Assembly: GCA_021399435.1 (NCBI GenBank)
Contig: JAJTUP010000009.1
Location: 1,364,001 to 1,428,000, forward strand
Origin: Diaporthe sp. PMI_573
Lineage: Eukaryota > Ascomycota > Sordariomycetes > Diaporthales > Diaporthaceae
Reading direction: 5' to 3'
Length of the DNA stretch: 64,000 nucleotides
This document shows positions 42,293-53,206 of the stretch, piece by piece (the first letter of the stretch is position 1; each line of letters opens with the position of its first letter). The position numbers and the translations under genes were made by a program. The notes beneath the pieces are model-generated. The model saw only the letters and a program-made list of their open reading frames with translations. It was not told where the DNA came from and searched no databases.

Positions 42293-42819
42293 CGTCAGGT
42301 CTAATTCTGCTGTTTCCACGTTGAGGTAAAATCTCAACTCCCTGATGCGTGACAGGACTCTGGATTTACTTGTGTGAGATGGTTGGTAATGAGTTGTGAG
42401 TCTATGATGCACCGGCTTTAGAAGCTCGGACTCGTCGCAGTGCCCAAGTGAGTTGAAGTGACGTTGAAGGGGACCTGATGGGTGCCCCACCACCTCGGAT
42501 CCGGACAGGGGATCCCTGCACAAATAGCTGCCAAAAAATAGCCGCATGTGCTCCCGTCTGGATGGCCTCTGATGATACAACTGGCTTAAAAAGAAAAGGG
42601 ATGTTGCTGAAAAATTGAAGGTATCCTTTCCCGCGGAACGAACGAGATTCGTGGCTTGAGGAATATGGCCTCTCACGAAATTCAGCTACGAGCAACAGTA
42701 ATGACTTCAAGTACTTTTTGTTCCTACAATAACATTCTACCAGCACAGCATAGCGGACATGGTCGAAGGCTGCCAAAGTTCCTAGCTTCTCAGCCGGACT
42801 TATCGTCAACTGGATCGGC
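42293..42819. other. Region between ARG1 and the small hypothetical gene
   Basis: It holds the ARG1 3' flank and the promoter of the 107-aa gene on the same strand. Nothing else is seen. Confidence 0.6.
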
Positions 42820-44375
42820 TTACTTGCTGTAAGTGAGACCACCCTGGGCCCGCTTCTGCAGACCGTACTTCTTGAGGCGGATGGAAGTGATGCCGATGAA
42901 GCCGGTGGTGTCCTCGGGGCTGAAGTTGTCAAGAGTGTCCATGGAGGCCTCCTCGGCATCGTACAGCTTCTCGGTCTCGGAGCTGCGGCCCAGCACGTAT
43001 GCGTTGCCCTTGTAGAGACGGAGGCGGACGACACCGTTGACACGCTCCTGTGCGGCGATCAGGCAGGTGTCGAGCCACTCCCGCTCGGGAGAGAAGTACA
43101 TGCCGTTGTACAGAAGCTCGCTCCACTTCTGAGTGACGAAGGTGTCACGGAGAGACCGCATTTGGCCGTCCATGACGAGACCCTCGAGGTCAAGGTGGGC
43201 CAGACGGAGGATGGTCATGGCTGGCGAGTCATAGCATCCACGGGACTTCAGGCCGATGAATCGGTTCTCGACAATGTCGATACGGCCCACTCCGTGGAGC
43301 TTGCCGAGGGCGTTGAGCTTGGTGAAGAGCTCGACGCTCTCTGCGTAGGACTTGCCGTCAGCGAGAGTGTCCAGCTTGACGGGGATGCCCTTCTCGAATG
43401 TGATGTTGATGTCCTCAGGCTTGTTCGGGGCAGTCTCAGGGTCGTCGGTCATTGTCCACATGTCAGAGGGGGGTGTCTGGTCTGGGTCCTCGAGCATGCC
43501 GGCCTCGTAACTGCAGTGGGCCATGTTGGCGTCCATGGAGTATGGCTTGGCCTTGGTGCTTGAAACAGGAATGCCCTTCTCCGCCGCGAAGTCGAGCAGG
43601 TCGTTACGACCAGCGAAACGCTTGAAGAAGGCGGGGTCACGCCATGGTGCAATGACCTATAATGCCCCCCATTAGACACATTCATATGGGACCGATCTGC
43701 TGGGCTGGGCATACCTTGATGTCGGGGTTGATGGTGTAGAAGGCAAGCTCAAAGCGGACCTGGTCGTTGCCCTTGCCAGTGCAGCCGTGCGAGACAAAGT
43801 CACAGCCCTCCTGCTCAGCAGCTGGCACAATAGTCAGCTACAAAGTCCATGTTTACATGAGTCATCCGGTGCTGAGTATACTAACCTCGCATTTGAGCGC
43901 GAGCGATGACCGGTCGGGCCAGAGATGTTCCGAGAAGGTACCGCTGCTCGTAGATGGCGTTGCACTGAACTGCGCGGTAGCAGAGCTCATCCACGAACTC
44001 CTTGCGGAGGTCCTCGATGATCCTATTCTCGGTGTTAGCAAAAGTGGCATGGGCTGGGTGTGCCTTTGAGGCAAGCAATACGTACATCTTGGTGGCACCG
44101 ATCTTCAGGGCCTTTGCTCGAACCTCATCCCAAGGCTCGTCCTGGCCAACGTTGGCCAGGAAGCAGACAACCTCGTATCCCTGCTCCAGGAGCCATCCGA
44201 GGACTTTGAATAAGGTGTCAGCCTAATATACACTGTGGTTAGGCATTGACTCCAAATACTCACTGGTGCTGGTATCAAGGCCACCTATATAAATGGTTAG
44301 CTCTCATGGTCATCCTCTCATCTTAGAGGTGATTGACTTACCAGAGTAGGCCAAGCACACCTTTCCCTTGGCCAT
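42820..44375 (-). CDS. ARG1: Argininosuccinate synthase
   Basis: Six exons on the minus strand: 44375-44342, 44284-44264, 44203-44086, 44022-43886, 43821-43715 and 43656-42820; introns of 57-64 nt. The product is 417 aa, normal for the family. It joins citrulline and aspartate using ATP in arginine synthesis and the urea cycle. Visible motifs: VCLAYSGGLDTSTI (ATP pyrophosphatase loop, encoded across three exons), [46 protein letters not shown] and [19 protein letters not shown]. Exon 2 is only 21 nt. All introns sit in the first 40% of the coding region, and frame closes exactly through every splice. A TGACTCT element lies upstream at 44758-44764 (minus), one base from the Gcn4/CPC1 site. Confidence 0.96.
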
Positions 44376-45183
44376 TGTGATAGTTTCTGGGGAGACTGGG
44401 CTAAATGACAGTCAATTGATGCTCTACACGTGAGTGTAAAGCAAGGTGGTGAGTCTGATGGAGAAGAGGTGGGCGGGCAGGTGGTAATGATAATAGTTGG
44501 AGCTCGAATATCAATGACATCGGGTTACTCACATGTGGAGCTTTAGAGAGCAAGGGACTGTGCTCAAGTAGGTTGACTGAGATTTGGGAGATGCTGAAGG
44601 AGGAAGAAATTATGACTACGACAAACAACACGAGACGAGACCAGTGAAATTTCAACAAAAATTCCTGGGCGAGATCGGTGCTGCAGCGGTGTACCTTGGT
44701 GACAAGAGCTGCGAGTACTGCAGGCCCGGGATGGGAAAAGTTTGGAGGGGCAGCCGTAGAGTCACTGATAAGCGTCCAATGCGACTATCAACCCCCTGCA
44801 CCTGAACGATAAGCCCCGCGTAACCTGGCAGGTCCCTGGTAATCCCCGACGCGCCTAAATTACAGGGGGCTAGCCCGCGAGCGAGCTGCGGTCCTCGGTT
44901 TAGGGGCTGGCAAGTTCCAATGGCTGTCGACTGCTGTGTCGAAGGCTCTCTTTCAAGGTTGTGCTTGAAATTGGTCCACGACCACATTCACATACATTTC
45001 ATCAACGCCGAGCTTCAGCCCTCTCGATGCCCACCGACGAACGAACAACACATTGCTCACCTATAAGAGATCGAACATATAGCTAGCGATGAGTGAGCTT
45101 CAACAGCGACACTAGAGAATCATAAAAGACTTTGACCGTACAAGCCCTGGCTACCAAAAAAAACCACCAAAAAACAACACAAA
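44376..45183. promoter_or_regulatory. Divergent ARG1/SUZ-gene promoter
   Basis: An 808-bp gene-free region. TGACTCT at 44758-44764 on the ARG1-sense strand is close to the TGACTCA site for Gcn4/CPC1, the general amino-acid control factor. No uORF resembling the arginine attenuator peptide was noticed; that element belongs to another arginine gene. Confidence 0.4.
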
Positions 45184-46082
45184 ATGGGAAACCAGAAGAT
45201 ACCCGACGCCTGGGACGAGGATTGGGAGCAGCAGGCCGACAGGGCCTCCCGCGCAGAGGAAAAGGAGCCCGCCGCGGTACAAGCACCCAAGAGCAAGGCT
45301 GAGCGCTGGGCCGAGCATCGGGAGCTGAACCGCCAAATATGGGAAGCAGCGTATGTTTTCTCAATTCCTCACGACAGCTCCCCTCCATACTACTCCTGCT
45401 CACACTCCAGATCAGTGAGGCTCCCCCGGAGATGTACCACGTAGCCGCCACCAGCAACGTCCCGCCCACCCAGGGCTTCAAGCCCCAGATGAAGCTCCTC
45501 AGCCGCAAGCCGCCGCCCAAGACAGTCAAGACCAAGGACCCGGTGACGGGCATGGAGAAGCTGACCATCCAGGACGACGTCGAGGACGACGAGGACAAGC
45601 CGCCGCAGCCGACGCCCGAGGAGATAAGGGAGCGCCAGCAGCGCGAGCTCGAGGAGAAGCAGCGCAAGTACGAGGAGACGCGCGCCAAGATCTTTGGGGA
45701 CTCGCCCTCGGGGTTATCATCGGGCGCCTCCACGCCGGGCACTACAACACCTCCACTCGCAGGAGAAGGCAGCAGCAGGGGGAACTACCGAGGCCGTGGC
45801 CGTGGCCGCGGGGGGAGAGGCGGGCGTGGCGGCCAGCGGAACCAGGAGAACTTCAACAAGGCTGAGGTGCAGGACCGGCGACCAGGGAACACGGGGAGCC
45901 CATTCCGGGAGCTCTTCGACCCCGATGCTGGCTCGAAACCGGGGTCCCGTCAGCAGCAGCGCGTGGCCGGCACATCGTCGCCTCCCCATGGCCCGGAGCA
46001 CGCGATTCGAGCGCCGAGGGGACCAGACGGGAGCGGGCGAGGGGGGTTTGGGTTTGCCCACCGTGACGCCAAAGAGGGATGA
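45184..46082 (+). CDS. SUZ and SUZ-C domain protein (SZRD1-like)
   Basis: Exons 45184-45350 and 45416-46082; intron of 65 nt. The product is 277 aa. Residues 1-60 are acidic and Trp-containing (IPDAWDEDWEQQAD). A charged coiled-coil-like stretch leads to the SUZ motif (REQQ-type helix, then KYEETRAKIFGDSPSG) at about 150-175, a likely RNA-binding element. An RGG box follows (RGRGRGRGGRGGRGG). The C-terminal IRAPRGPDGSGRGGFGF matches the SUZ-C motif. This order resembles human SZRD1; a role in mRNA binding is inferred. The acceptor has two AGs five bases apart (CAGATCAG); only the second keeps the frame (WEAAEAPPEMYHV). The stop lies 28 bp from the NAR1 stop on the other strand. Confidence 0.85.
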
Positions 46083-46110
46083 TTACAATTCAGTATATGT
46101 CTGTGCTGAA

Positions 46111-47859
46111 CTACCATCCTCCGCCAATCTTTCCGGCCAGTTGGACGACGTTCGCCTTGTCGTCGTTATCCTTCCCGACGTCACTGATCACCTCCCGGAA
46201 GCTCGTACATGCCAACCTCGCCAGATCTATGCCGGTCATATCCGACCAATGCGCAAGGGTATCTCGAATGTACGAAGGGGAAATTCCATCAACCAAACCT
46301 TCTGCGCCAGATCCATTCAATGCAGATACATCAGCGTCCTCCATCTCCGAGTCAGAAGCAGAAAAGTATGCCTCATCGACTTGCGCCAACCACTGCTTTT
46401 GCTCCTCCGGGCCGGGATTAGAAGCCCAGCCGTTGCGCTCAACAACTATAGAGTCCGACGCCTTCACCTGGCCGCCACCGTTGGTGCAGCCGCCCGGACA
46501 AGCCATCACCTCTATATAACCATAGTCCAGGCTTTTGCCTTGCGCCGCGGGCTTTCTTGCTGAACCAAAGGGTCGACCACCAGGCATTCTCGAAGCCTTG
46601 GCTGGCTTCAGCTTGCGGACGATATTTTGGATATTGCGGAACCCGTAATATTTCGCCGCCTTGAATAATGGCTCTCCCGACTGGGAGACGATGACATACT
46701 CGACCACATCCACGTTACGACCCCTCACGGCCTGGAGCTGTGCGCCAGGGTGACTGAGCAGCATGTCCTGCAGGATGAAATGGAGGTTCCCGCCTGAGGT
46801 TCCCGAGGCCGGAGACTGGCGTTGTCTCTTCCTCTGAGGGAAGAGGAACTTGTGGAGCTGCGGGTCGGGGAAGGGAGTAGTCGATATTGGAGTTTTGGGT
46901 AGACCAAAGAAGTCAATATCTCTCGATTCCGAGAGCATCAACACCTCTTTGCTGGTGATGACACAATCGACATCCCGTACTCCACGGCCTGGCTGGCCAT
47001 CGCCCGCCCACACATTGTCGGTCAGCTCTTCCCGGCTGGCTTCCAGTTTCTTATCGAGGCAGGGCATTACGGCCAAGTGCCATATTCGGTCCGGCGATAT
47101 CCCCAACCTCTTACTGAGCGTCGTCTTCAGAAGCGTGCCCATCAACGCCTGTGGCGACTTCACCTTCGACAAGTGAGGAAGGACGTGTGGGTGTGTCTTC
47201 TCGGCGTAACATATCCAACCCGGACAAGACGAAGTGAGGATGGGTTTTGAAAGCGCTGCGTCGCCCTCCCGCACTTCGTCGGCCCCTAGGACCAGACAGG
47301 CCTCCCGGGCTGTATTTGTGTCGACCACCCAGGCGAACCCGTTGTTGGACTTCCCGCCGGCCCTCAACCCCTGCTCGCCCCTCAGCAGCTGCTCGATCAT
47401 GTTCCCCGCCTGGCCCTCTGTCGTGCCCGACCCGCAGGCCGCAGCCAGACTCGCCCTGGTCTGCGGGCTCACGCTGGCCACGAATAGCTTCGCATCCGGG
47501 TCTTCTAACCCGTCGACGCTGAAGCGCCCGCTCGCGTCGGGGCCGCGCACCTTTAGTGCGGGGGCCGCGTCGAGCACGCTCACGACCTCATTGTGGCTCT
47601 GGAGGCTGACGAGGACGGCCTCGGCGGAGGTGACACAGCCGGAGCAGGCGAGGCAGTCTGTCAGGGAGATCTTGGAGGGGCCATCGGTGGATGCAGCGGT
47701 GGAGCCTGTGGGTTGTTGCTGGCCGCCGAGGATGACTTCGTGCTCGAGGGACGAGGGGTCGTCTTGGGACTGGGACGGGAGGTTCTCGATTGGCTTGATG
47801 CAGGCTACGGAGGGGGAAATAAAGTCGTTGAGGGCGTCTGTCGAGAGGATCGCGGACAT
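46111..47859 (-). CDS. NAR1: Cytosolic Fe-S cluster assembly factor Nar1
   Basis: A single exon of 582 aa. Nar1 is an iron-only-hydrogenase-like protein of the CIA machinery that hands [4Fe-4S] clusters to the targeting complex. The N-terminal cluster ligands are visible: C20 (SVACIKP) and C69, C72, C75 (TDCLACSGC). The C-terminal ligands appear as TSSCPGWICYAEK, VMPCLDKKLEASR and VMACPGGCTNGGGQ. The hydrogenase-like core is intact and length is normal for filamentous fungi. The final Trp (GGW) is conserved in many homologues and serves as a targeting-complex recognition tail. The gene is tail-to-tail with the SUZ gene. Confidence 0.96.
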   Translation of the reverse strand: MSAILSTDALNDFISPSVACIKPIENLPSQSQDDPSSLEHEVILGGQQQPTGSTAASTDGPSKISLTDCLACSGCVTSAEAVLVSLQSHNEVVSVLDAAPALKVRGPDASGRFSVDGLEDPDAKLFVASVSPQTRASLAAACGSGTTEGQAGNMIEQLLRGEQGLRAGGKSNNGFAWVVDTNTAREACLVLGADEVREGDAALSKPILTSSCPGWICYAEKTHPHVLPHLSKVKSPQALMGTLLKTTLSKRLGISPDRIWHLAVMPCLDKKLEASREELTDNVWAGDGQPGRGVRDVDCVITSKEVLMLSESRDIDFFGLPKTPISTTPFPDPQLHKFLFPQRKRQRQSPASGTSGGNLHFILQDMLLSHPGAQLQAVRGRNVDVVEYVIVSQSGEPLFKAAKYYGFRNIQNIVRKLKPAKASRMPGGRPFGSARKPAAQGKSLDYGYIEVMACPGGCTNGGGQVKASDSIVVERNGWASNPGPEEQKQWLAQVDEAYFSASDSEMEDADVSALNGSGAEGLVDGISPSYIRDTLAHWSDMTGIDLARLACTSFREVISDVGKDNDDKANVVQLAGKIGGGW

Positions 47860-48495
47860 GGTGGCGGGAGGTGGTTGTCCGAGGGTCTTCGGCAGGGGGT
47901 TGGAAAGTCGCGGCCAACGCGGGTGGCGAGGGGCAGCTTCGCGCAGGTGACAGTGTAGAGACGAAGACCATACGATGTGGTAGAATCAGGCGCCCTTCAG
48001 TCTATGTGAAGTTTCAAGAGGTGAGAAATTGATCGTCGTCTGTGTCGGTTGCATGTGCGGAGTAAAGGAAATGCATCGAGGTTTGGCGATTGGATTCTGC
48101 CGGAGATACCTAAATCAATCAGTCTGCTTGATAATGCGAAATTTCGAGAGGCTCTAAAGTCGATGCGACATCGGATAGTGGCAGACTCCAGGTGGGTGGT
48201 ACCCCTGCGGGCAGATCCACTAAGTCAAAAGAGTATCCAATCACACCTCTGGTTATTCACTACAGACACATATACTTGGGTACGCGAAAAGATGACGTAC
48301 CCCAGTCGCCAATTCAGCTGCACCGCAGAGGAGCTGTTCTACTACAGAGTAACGGCTTGTGAATATCGACTGCCCGCGTTCGTTAGATAAGGATCATCGC
48401 CAGCCAGTCTCATTTGCCTTCCAGCCAGCAGAACCTAGACTTAGCATATTGCTGAAGCTACCTTGCCGATCTGAAAGAATGGACGTAAGTGGAAA
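47860..48495. promoter_or_regulatory. Divergent promoter of NAR1 and the four-helix protein gene
   Basis: A 636-bp gene-free region; a six-codon uORF lies at its plus-strand end (48479-48499, listed separately). Nothing else is recognised. Confidence 0.5.
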
Positions 48496-48499
48496 ATGA
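48479..48499 (+). promoter_or_regulatory. uORF whose stop overlaps the main ATG
   Basis: The frame ATG GAC GTA AGT GGA AAA TGA encodes six residues. Its TGA overlaps the main start at 48496 in the arrangement ATGA. This layout could allow termination-reinitiation or could repress the main frame. The GTAAGT inside it is also a perfect donor word. Confidence 0.55.
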
Positions 48500-49154
48500 G
48501 TCCAAGACGTGAGAATGATCCTGACATGCGTCCGAAGGCCGTCTCGACGTACAGCTTCGCGACACTGTCCTGGCTTTCCGTGCAGGCCGTGCCTCTGATC
48601 GTCTGGCCAACGTTCATAGCATCATTGCTCACTCCAAATTACCAACATGCCAACCGTACGTGGGCCCGATGCAAGCATGATATTCGGTATGAGTACTGAT
48701 GCCAAGTTAGTGGTTGAGCAATACTTCGCCCGGTCTCTGGGCTTCGCACAGCTCACCCTAGGCCTCGTCGTCGTTTGTCTGACCGGAGCCGTGCCCCTGG
48801 GTTCCCTAGCCGACAGTAAGTCCAACATCTCATCACTGAATATGTCTCCCTCTTCCTGACCTTGAAATAGCCCCGGCGGACGCGGCATCTCCATTCGCCA
48901 ATGCCGTCATCCTTCTCTCCTCGTTATACCACTCATCCACAGCTTTCTACAGCTACACAAGGTTCAACGCGACCAACACCGGGGGCTTTCTGTTTGGCGC
49001 GGTGGGGTCAGGCCTCATGGCCTCCTTTGGCTTGTGGTGTCTCATGTTCGGCTCTGGGAGCCACATTAGCAAGAGGACAGGGGCGGACAAGAGGACCAGT
49101 GGCTTTCCATTCAAAAACACGGAGGCGAGCAAGAGGAAGGGCAAGAAACTATAG
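48496..49154 (+). CDS. Four-helix membrane protein of unknown function
   Basis: Exons 48496-48655, 48711-48815 and 48871-49154; two introns of 55 nt each. The product is 182 aa. I do not recognise a named family. Four hydrophobic segments are visible: FATLSWLSVQAVPLIVWPTF, LGFAQLTLGLVVVCLTGAVP, FANAVILLSSLYHSSTAFYS and GGFLFGAVGSGLMASFGLWC. The N-terminus is basic and the C-terminus ends in KRKGKKL, a Lys-rich tail like an ER-retention signal. Membrane topology is clear; function is not. Frame is kept at both splices. Confidence 0.8.
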
Positions 49155-49838
49155 AGCCACAACGTTACGACTATCGCGAGACCTCAACTGCATATTAGGC
49201 TCTGAGAGGCTTTGAATTTCTGTATAAGACTTTTCTCTATGCAAGGAATCCATGCCACAATATTCGCATACATCTTCTCGTGGAGGTACGGATCCTCAAC
49301 GCGCGCCTCTGGAATCGTGTACCAGAAAGCTTCAAGCCTTCTCCCTGCTGTAGCTGATCTCACGGTCAACTCCTGAACTCCACAAGCACTTGTTGCATTT
49401 TGTCTCTTCCATTCCGAACCAATGATCATCAGCGCCCATCATTCATGTTTTTCGGTCGCGTTTCAAAACCATGTCTAGGTATCCATCGAACTTATTCTCA
49501 ACTGAGCACCCAAAGATGCTCCACTGCCCTGCAAGCTGGCTTGGTTTGGTCATGGCAGACCACTCGGCTCCATCACGACTCGTGTTTGTTTCCTCGTAGC
49601 TGCAAAGTCCCTCCTACGCCAATTGCTGGATTGTATCATGAATGCACTTGTTGACCTTCCGCCCCCTTGACTCGGCGCAGAATGTCGTTCGATCCGCAAA
49701 GCATGGTCGAAACCGGTCCAGAACAGGAAACGGACGCTCGAGACCGCGCCGTCACTCGAACATAGACAACGAGAGGTCACTTACGGACCCGTGTTCGCTG
49801 AAGCAGTTGGGTATGTCTGAACTTGTCGAACGTGAATC
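49155..49838. other. Tail-to-tail intergenic region
   Basis: These 684 bp hold the 3' flanks of the membrane-protein gene (+) and the zinc-finger gene (-). I see no gene in them. Confidence 0.6.
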
Positions 49839-51005
49839 CTAGTCTTTTGCAGCGTTACCTGCTCCAGTAAGGCCATTAGTAGTGGCAGGCACCGCAGGTG
49901 CAGAGGCCGGCTCGGGGGCGCCTCCGTTAACAACGATGTCAGTGGCTCCTGTCAAGATGGCTTGCCTGCGTTCGTGCCAGCCGAGCTCACTCTTGATAGT
50001 CTGGTCCAGAAGAACCTCTTTCTCCAGCCAAGCCTTCTTTACTATGTCCTCCCATTTCTCACACTCTCTTCTCAGGGTCTCAGCGTCCTCCTGTGCCCAC
50101 TGCAGCTGACTCCTGCAAACGGCGTGAAGCTTCTGCCACTCCATGTCCAGCTCCCGTGGTGAGAAACCATCCTTCTCTGCCAGCTGGGTCAGGTGCTCTG
50201 TTGAGTTCTCGTCCCCGCTGTGCCCATCCTCGATAGCGTCATCCTGACCTGCGGCATGTGATTGCGGCGTGCGGATGATGATCTTCAACTTCGGAGTCTT
50301 GCCAGCTGCGCCGCCAGACTGCAGACCCTTTGGTACAGGGTCGGAGGGCCGAAGCGCTTCAGTTTCGTGGACCGTTCGCATGTGTTTTGCCAGCGCGTCA
50401 GACCTGGTAAAGCACTTGTCGCATTCTGTCCGCGCATGTCAGAAAGATCCTGTGGTGCACATTAAACGCGTGGGACAGGGCTGAGCCATACCTGGGAGAT
50501 AGCAGAAGAAGGGCTTTTCTCGCGTGTGGCTTCGCATATGGGCCTTCAAGGCATAACCACTGGCGTGATTGGCGCCCTGCCTGCTACAGCCAATCCATTG
50601 GCAAGTGTATTTCTTCTGCCGACCTTCTATGTGCTCGTCGTGGATGTGCTTGACCAGCCTGTCCATGGTCCCCAGGTCCCCGGCGTCGCAGTCCTCCCAT
50701 ACGCATACTGTCACTTGCGGCTGGAAGTCCTCGTCCTCAAGCCGCGCGTTTGCTGGCGAGCTGGGAATGTCGCCTGATGAATCGGAGGATATCGACATGG
50801 CATCGTCGAAGTCGGCAGTCTTAGTTTCCACTTCTGGATCCGCTTCGGCCACGACGGCGGAAGGTGTCGCGGAGCCTACATCGCCAAGCTTCAGGCGCTT
50901 CGCCGGGGGCTCAGTCTCGTCCATCGTCACATCGTGGGTAACCTGTTCGTACTCGTCACCTGCCTCCGAGGAGGAGGACATTGACGAAAGAGAAGAGTCG
51001 GACAT
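49839..51005 (-). CDS. C2H2 zinc-finger protein, Iec1-like (INO80 complex)
   Basis: Exons 51005-50492 and 50425-49839; the 66-nt intron lies inside a zinc finger. The product is 366 aa. The N-terminus is Ser/acid-rich with KRLKL. Three C2H2 fingers follow: CVWEDCDAGDLGTMDRLVKH, YTCQWIGCSRQGANHASGYA and, joined across the splice, FFCYLPECDKCFTRSDALAK. The C-terminal half contains a basic KLKIIIRTP patch and a coiled-coil-like helix (about 270-330). The finger spacing and the KAHMRSHTREKPF linker match fungal proteins related to fission-yeast Iec1, a subunit of the INO80 chromatin remodeller. A stand-alone transcription factor is the alternative. An upstream in-frame ATG at 51116 exists, but the start at 51005 (MSDSSLSSMSSSSEAG) looks natural. 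Confidence 0.75.
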
Positions 51006-51879
51006 TGCTCGTGAGCGCGGCGTCGACCGTTGATTGTGTAGAGCTTCGGGCAAGGTAGGATGAAGGGGGGGGTGGGCGGTCGCGACTCGTAAGTGACCTT
51101 TGCTAGCGTTAGCCAAAATGCGAACTGATGTTGAGAGTTACTCGAACCAACCTTCAGACCGTTTGGGAAGTCAGTAGTGGTTTGTGGCCATCCAATGGTA
51201 CTGGTGGACTTCTTTCTCGCAAGATATGGGTTCAGATGTTGCTGATATTGGCATACAGCCTGGTGAACAGCCAACTGTTCCTCGGGACGCGCAACCAAGG
51301 CTGCGAGGGAGGCGCGTTCGGTTGGTAGTCTCTGTGTCGCAACACTGCTTCTTCTCCCGGATGATGGGCGTCAGCTGGCAGCGCTGATGCTAGGAAACCA
51401 GACACAGTCGATTGAAGAAACCCTGAATGATATTTTGAGTTTCCGTATGGGGGGATAGTAGAAGTGGAAGGATCAGAAGCGTGCATTCCATCAGCGAGAC
51501 TTACATGAGCCTCCGAAAAGGCATGGTATCTAGGTGACCGGCCATGCTAGCACTGTCCAGCAGACACCAGACCGTCGGCTGGCAGGCAGCTGCTGGAGAC
51601 CTCTCCCGCTAGTGTCCTGAGTATCAATGTGGGCCATTCCAGGTGCTCGACTCTCAGCTCCTTGGGTCCCCTGCAAGGGGCAACCCCTGGAGACGTATTG
51701 CCCCACCCCCACCAAGGTCAGTGACCGAGCGACTTGGGTTCGCCTTGGTCTGTTTTGTTTTGAAGTCTGTCAAACCGCACATACTCTGGCTGCCTGTCAC
51801 GTCCCACTGGTAACAGTACGACTCTGTACAAACTTTTCCTATTCCTTGAAATCCAGCTCTTTGCGCTCCTCACACAACC
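51006..51879. promoter_or_regulatory. Divergent promoter of the zinc-finger gene and RNA1
   Basis: An 874-bp gene-free region between head-to-head genes. The RNA1 side is pyrimidine-rich just before the ATG. No specific element is recognised. Confidence 0.5.
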
Positions 51880-53206
51880 ATGACCGACTCCAAGAAGGTC
51901 TTCTCGCTCGAAGGCAAGGGCTTGAAGCTGACCACAGCCGAGGACCTGGAGCCTCACGTTAAAGACCTGAGGGCTCTGGAAGACTTGGAGGAGATAAGAC
52001 TGCTCGGAAACACCCTCGGAGTCGGCGCTTGCAAGCTCCTGGGAGAGATACTGGCCACCAAGAAGACATTGCAGGTAAGCGACCCTATGTCGCAACCCCT
52101 TGAGGAACTTGATCTGGGCAGTACTGACAGGCACTTAGGTCGCAAACCTCGCTGACATCTTCACCGGCCGTCTCCTGAGCGAGATCCCCGAGGCGCTCTC
52201 CTACTTGCTCACGTCCATCCTCAACCTGCCGAATCTCCATACGATTAACCTGAACGACAATGCCTTTGGTCTCAACACCCAAGCGCCGCTCGTCGCATTC
52301 CTCGCAGCACACGTGCCTCTTCAGCACCTCTACCTGAACAACAATGGCTTGGGTCCTCATGCAGGTATCCTCGTCGCCGATGCGCTGAGCGAGCTCCACG
52401 CCAAGAAGGAGGCGGCGCGAAAGGAAGGAAAGACGGTACCCGACCTGGAGACCGTCATCTGTGGGCGCAACCGCTTGGAGAACGGCAGCATGACAGCATG
52501 GGCCAAGGCTTTCAGCCTGCACAACAAGATCAAGGAGGTCAAGATGGTACAGAACGGCATTCGCCAGGAGGGTATCTCGCATCTCCTCAGCAACGGCTTG
52601 AACAACGCATCTGGCTTAGTTACGCTGGACCTGCAGGACAACACGTTCACGTTAATGGGCGCCAAGGCCCTCGCGAAGGTCACGCCAACCTGGGCCGAGT
52701 TGAAAGAGCTAGGAATTGGAGACTCGCTCCTGGGCGCCAAGGGCGGTGTTCTCCTCGGTGAAGCTCTTGCTAAAGGCAACAACAAGAAGCTGGAGATCGT
52801 GCGCCTGCAATACAACGACATTACCCCCAAGGGCGTGGCGAGCCTGGCCAAGGCTGCAAGAGAGGGCCTCCCGGCACTCAAGAAGATCGAGCTCAACGGA
52901 AATAAGCTTAGTGAGGACGATGAGGGCATTGTTGCCCTGCAAGAACTCCTGGAGGTGCGCAAAGAGAAGCTTGGCGGCGACATCGTGATCGAGGACGACT
53001 GGGGACTGGACAGTCTGAGCGACCTTGAGGGTGATGACTCAGACGAGGAAGAGGAAGAAGAGGAGGAAGAGGAGGACGTCGGGACTGAGGAGCGGGTCGA
53101 GAAGCTGGTCAAGGAGGCCGAGGAGGCTCAAGAGGAACCCGTTATCCAGCAGAAGGATAAGGAAGTGGACGAGCTGGCCAAGAATCTGGAGAAGACTTCG
53201 ATCTAG
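51880..53206 (+). CDS. RNA1: Ran GTPase-activating protein (RanGAP, Rna1)
   Basis: Exons 51880-52074 and 52139-53206; intron of 64 nt in phase 0. The product is 420 aa. It stimulates GTP hydrolysis by Ran in the cytosol and sustains the gradient for nuclear transport. It is built of leucine-rich repeats with the RanGAP pattern (LEEIRLLGNTLGVGACKLLG, LHTINLNDNAFGLNT, LQHLYLNNNGLGPHAG, LVTLDLQDNTF, LEIVRLQYNDITPKGV, LKKIELNGNKL). R76 in DIFTGRLLSEIPEAL is the conserved Arg seen in fission-yeast Rna1. After the repeats comes a long acidic run (about ten Glu) typical of the family, then a helical tail. Confidence 0.97.
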
